Origin: Bog-756 sp963778165
Lineage (GTDB): Bacteria > Actinomycetota > Acidimicrobiia > Acidimicrobiales > RAAP-2
Length of the DNA: 64,000 bases
Reading direction: 5' to 3'
Assembly: GCA_963778165.1 (NCBI GenBank)
Contig: CAVZTE010000001.1
Coordinates: 1-64,000, forward strand
Shown here: positions 60,527 through 64,000 of the stretch, piece by piece
Layout of the letters: each line of letters opens with the position of its first letter
How positions within the stretch are numbered: the first letter of the stretch is position 1
Program-made: the position numbers and the translations under genes
The notes under the pieces: generated by a model
Databases searched by the model: none
The model's input: the letters and a program-made list of their open reading frames with translations, nothing else
What the model was told of the DNA's origin: nothing

Positions 60527-61910
60527 GTGCCATCACCTTCTGAGCGGTCGTCGGGGTCCGGCGGGTCCGGGTCCGGGTCGTCCGGGGGTCGGGTCCGGGT
60601 CCGGGTCGTCCGGCGGGTCCGGGTCTACTGGGCTGAAGGACGCCGCCCGCCAGACCATCGACGACGGGCTGGCCGAATTGGTGGCACTGAGCCACGCCAT
60701 CCACGACCATCCCGAGACCTCCTTCGAGGAGGACCAGGCCTGTGCCTGGACATCGGAGGCCCTGTCAGCGGCGGGCTTCGACCTGACCTCCGAGGTGGCG
60801 GGCATGCCCACCGCCTTCAGCGCCGAGTACGGCTCGGGCCCGCTGGTGGTGGCGGTTTGTGCGGAATATGACGCCCTGCCCGGAGTGGGCCATGCCTGCG
60901 GCCACAACATCATTGCCGCCTCGGCCGTGGGTGCAGGGTTGGGGCTGGCGTCGCTGGCCGACCAGTTGGACATCACCGTCCGGGTCCTGGGCACACCCGC
61001 AGAGGAGGGCGGCGGCGGCAAGATCACCATGCTGGACGCCGGGGTGTTCGACGACGTGCACGCCGCCATGATGATCCACCCCTGGCCGCAGGACCGGCTG
61101 GTCGGCACCTGCCTGGCCGTGTCCCACTTCGACGTGACCTTCACCGGCAAGAGCGCCCACGCCTCGGCCGCTCCGTGGGAGGGCATCAACGCCGGTGATG
61201 CCATGGCCCTGTCCCAGGTGGCCCTGGGCCTGTTGCGCCAGCAGTTCCGTCCCGGCGACCAGGTGCACGGCATCGTGACCGACGGAGGCGAGGCCGCCAA
61301 CATCATCCCGTCCTCGGTGCGGGGGCGGTTCATGTGCCGCTCGACCACCCTGGCCGGCCTGGAACTGCTCGAGCCCAGAGTGATGGCGTGCTTCGAGGCG
61401 GGGGCGCTGGCGACGGGAGCCGGCTTCTCGGTGCAGTCGCTGGCCCCGGTGTACTCCCACATGGAGAGCGACCTGGGGCTCTTGGCCGAGTACCGGGTGA
61501 ACGCCGAGGCCCTGGGCCGGACCTTCGAACTGGACGACGCCGACGCCCCCCGCCCCACCTTCTCCACCGACATGGCCAACGTCTCGCTGGAGGTTCCGAC
61601 CATTCACCCCCTGGTGGGCATCGATGCCGCCGGCTCGGTAAATCACCAGCCCGAGTTCGCCGCCGCCTGCATCACACCGTCGGCCGACGCCGCCGTGCGT
61701 GACGGTGCGGTGTCGATGGCCTGGACCGTGATCGATGCCGCCCAGCCCGGGGCTCTGCGGGAACGGTTGGTGGCCGCCCTTTCGGATCGCCGGGCCAATC
61801 GGCTGGCGGACCGGGTGGCCGATCGCTCGCCCGACGGGCTGGCGGATCAGTTGGCGGACCGCTCGCCGGGTCGTTCGCCGGGTCGTTCGCCGGCCGGTCC
61901 CACCGACTGA
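60527..61910 (+). CDS. M20-family metal-dependent hydrolase, frameshifted in its N-terminal linker
   Basis: About 460 residues when joined. M20 peptidase/amidohydrolase fold of the AbgB type: HAIHDHPETSFEEDQA, VAVCAEYDALPGVGHACGHN (metal His), TPAEEGGGGK (catalytic Glu pair), then FTGKSAHASAAPWEGINA and VHGIVTDGGEAANIIPSS. It would cleave an amide such as an acylated amino acid or peptide. In the conserved frame the first usable start is a TTG at 60678, inside the fold. A GTG at 60527 opens a Gly/Ser-rich lead in the neighbouring frame, which joins cleanly if one G of the run near 60580-60586 is extra. The C-terminus has an RSPG repeat. Confidence 0.8.
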
Positions 61911-61918
61911 GGCCGGAG

Positions 61919-62488
61919 TTGGCCGCCAAGGGGCGCGGCCTGGCGCCGCGCTATCCCATCCGGACCGACCGGCTGTCGATCCGGCCGTGGCGACCCGACG
62001 AAGCCGGCCGCTACCACGAGGTGCGGGGCACCGCTGAGATCACCCGGTACCTGTACGACCCGCCCCTGACCCGCCGGCAGGCCACGGCCAAACTGCGGGG
62101 GCTCCGCACCGAGATCAGGCGCCCGGGCGAGTGGATCAACCTGGCGGTGGAGGTGACCGACACGGGCACCGTGGTCGGCGATGTCGGACTGGGCTGGACC
62201 AGCCAGGTCCACCGGCAGGCCGAGATCGGCTACTCGTTCCACCTCGACCACCGGGGCCAGGGCTACGCCACCGAAGCCGCCGCCGCCCTGGTCGGGTTGG
62301 CCTTCACCGATCTCGGGGTCCATCGGGTGGCCGGTCGCCTGGACGCCCGCAACACCGCTTCGGCCCGGCTGCTCGAGCGGCTGGGCATGCGGCGGGAGGG
62401 CCACCTGGTGCAGAACGAGTTGATCAAAGGGGAGTGGACCGACGAGATGATCTACGCCGTGCTGGCTTCGGAGTGGGCGGCTCGCTGA
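61919..62488 (+). CDS. GNAT acetyltransferase, RimJ/RimL type
   Basis: 189 residues. TDRLSIRPWRPDEAGRYHEV at the start, the AcCoA loop with HRGQGYATEAAAALVGLAF (Q/R-x-x-G-x-G/A) and DARNTASARLLERLGMRREG at the end are the marks of the RimJ/RimL group, which acetylate ribosomal or other protein N-termini and small amines. TTG start at 61919 with GGCCGGAG before it; a few alternative starts downstream are possible. It follows the M20 gene by eight bases, perhaps co-transcribed. Confidence 0.85.
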   Translation: MAAKGRGLAPRYPIRTDRLSIRPWRPDEAGRYHEVRGTAEITRYLYDPPLTRRQATAKLRGLRTEIRRPGEWINLAVEVTDTGTVVGDVGLGWTSQVHRQAEIGYSFHLDHRGQGYATEAAAALVGLAFTDLGVHRVAGRLDARNTASARLLERLGMRREGHLVQNELIKGEWTDEMIYAVLASEWAAR

Positions 62489-62525
62489 TCGAACTATGGC
62501 TCGCTGACCGAACTATTCAGCCCGG

Positions 62526-64000
<1,475 letters not shown>

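Overview
The window is about 70% G+C, densely packed, and looks like a chromosomal segment of an actinobacterium. The best fit is a member of the Acidimicrobiia or a near relative. The evidence is the F420 pair fbiA-fbiB, the hpf-secA-prfB-ftsE-ftsX order, a pmm/Trm112-like/SIS-isomerase cluster, a DUF5719 protein beside a giant membrane glycosyltransferase, a DUF2277 protein, an archaeal-type riboflavin synthase, many GTG starts and many leaderless-looking promoters. I see no tRNA, rRNA, CRISPR array, phage or insertion sequence. The taxonomic call is inference from gene content, not from a marker alignment.

Layout. 0-10 kb: end of a tRNA-dihydrouridine synthase gene, an ABC-F ATPase, a double-hotdog protein with SPFH and NfeD-like partners, a SCO6745-type protein, bioD, archaeal-type ribC, and an acyl-CoA dehydrogenase divergent from an acyl-CoA synthetase. 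10-14 kb: rmlA, a serine beta-lactamase-like hydrolase and a secreted lipase. 13-23 kb: the minus-strand block hpf, secA, prfB, ftsE, ftsX, preceded by 750 bases of non-coding DNA with a very regular 11-base repeat array; then the SIS isomerase, a Trm112-like protein and phosphomannomutase. 23-32 kb: a LON-domain protein, a polytopic membrane protein, a CPBP protease, ftsH, DUF2277, a universal stress protein and a DJ-1/PfpI protein. 32-38 kb: a lipoprotein, a small conserved protein, DUF5719 and the 1147-residue glycosyltransferase. 38-58 kb: a long surface-polysaccharide region with GDP-deoxymannose reductase, three GT4 and two GT2 glycosyltransferases, an epimerase, a nucleotidyltransferase, ugd and uxs for UDP-xylose, and rmlD and rmlB. 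Inside it sit fbiA, fbiB, an FKBP and a DEAD-box helicase. 58-64 kb: birA, a biotin-dependent acyl-CoA carboxylase alpha subunit, an M20 hydrolase, an acetyltransferase and the large subunit of an acyl-CoA mutase.

How the genes work together. Mannose and glucose phosphates made by the isomerase and mutase can feed the nucleotidyltransferases. Their sugar nucleotides go to dTDP-rhamnose (RmlA, B, D; RmlC not seen), UDP-xylose (Ugd, Uxs) and probably a GDP-deoxyhexose, which the glycosyltransferases would build into envelope glycans. SecA, FtsEX and FtsH serve export, division and membrane quality control. BioD, BirA, the carboxylase and the mutase connect biotin with propionyl/methylmalonyl-CoA metabolism. 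Much of the gene content parallels the Mycobacterium tuberculosis interval from secA1 to accA3.

Sequence quality. Eight otherwise intact reading frames carry an apparent single extra base (nine sites in all, five of them between 52.6 and 60.6 kb). I read these as probable sequence errors and give joined gene extents with the break position.
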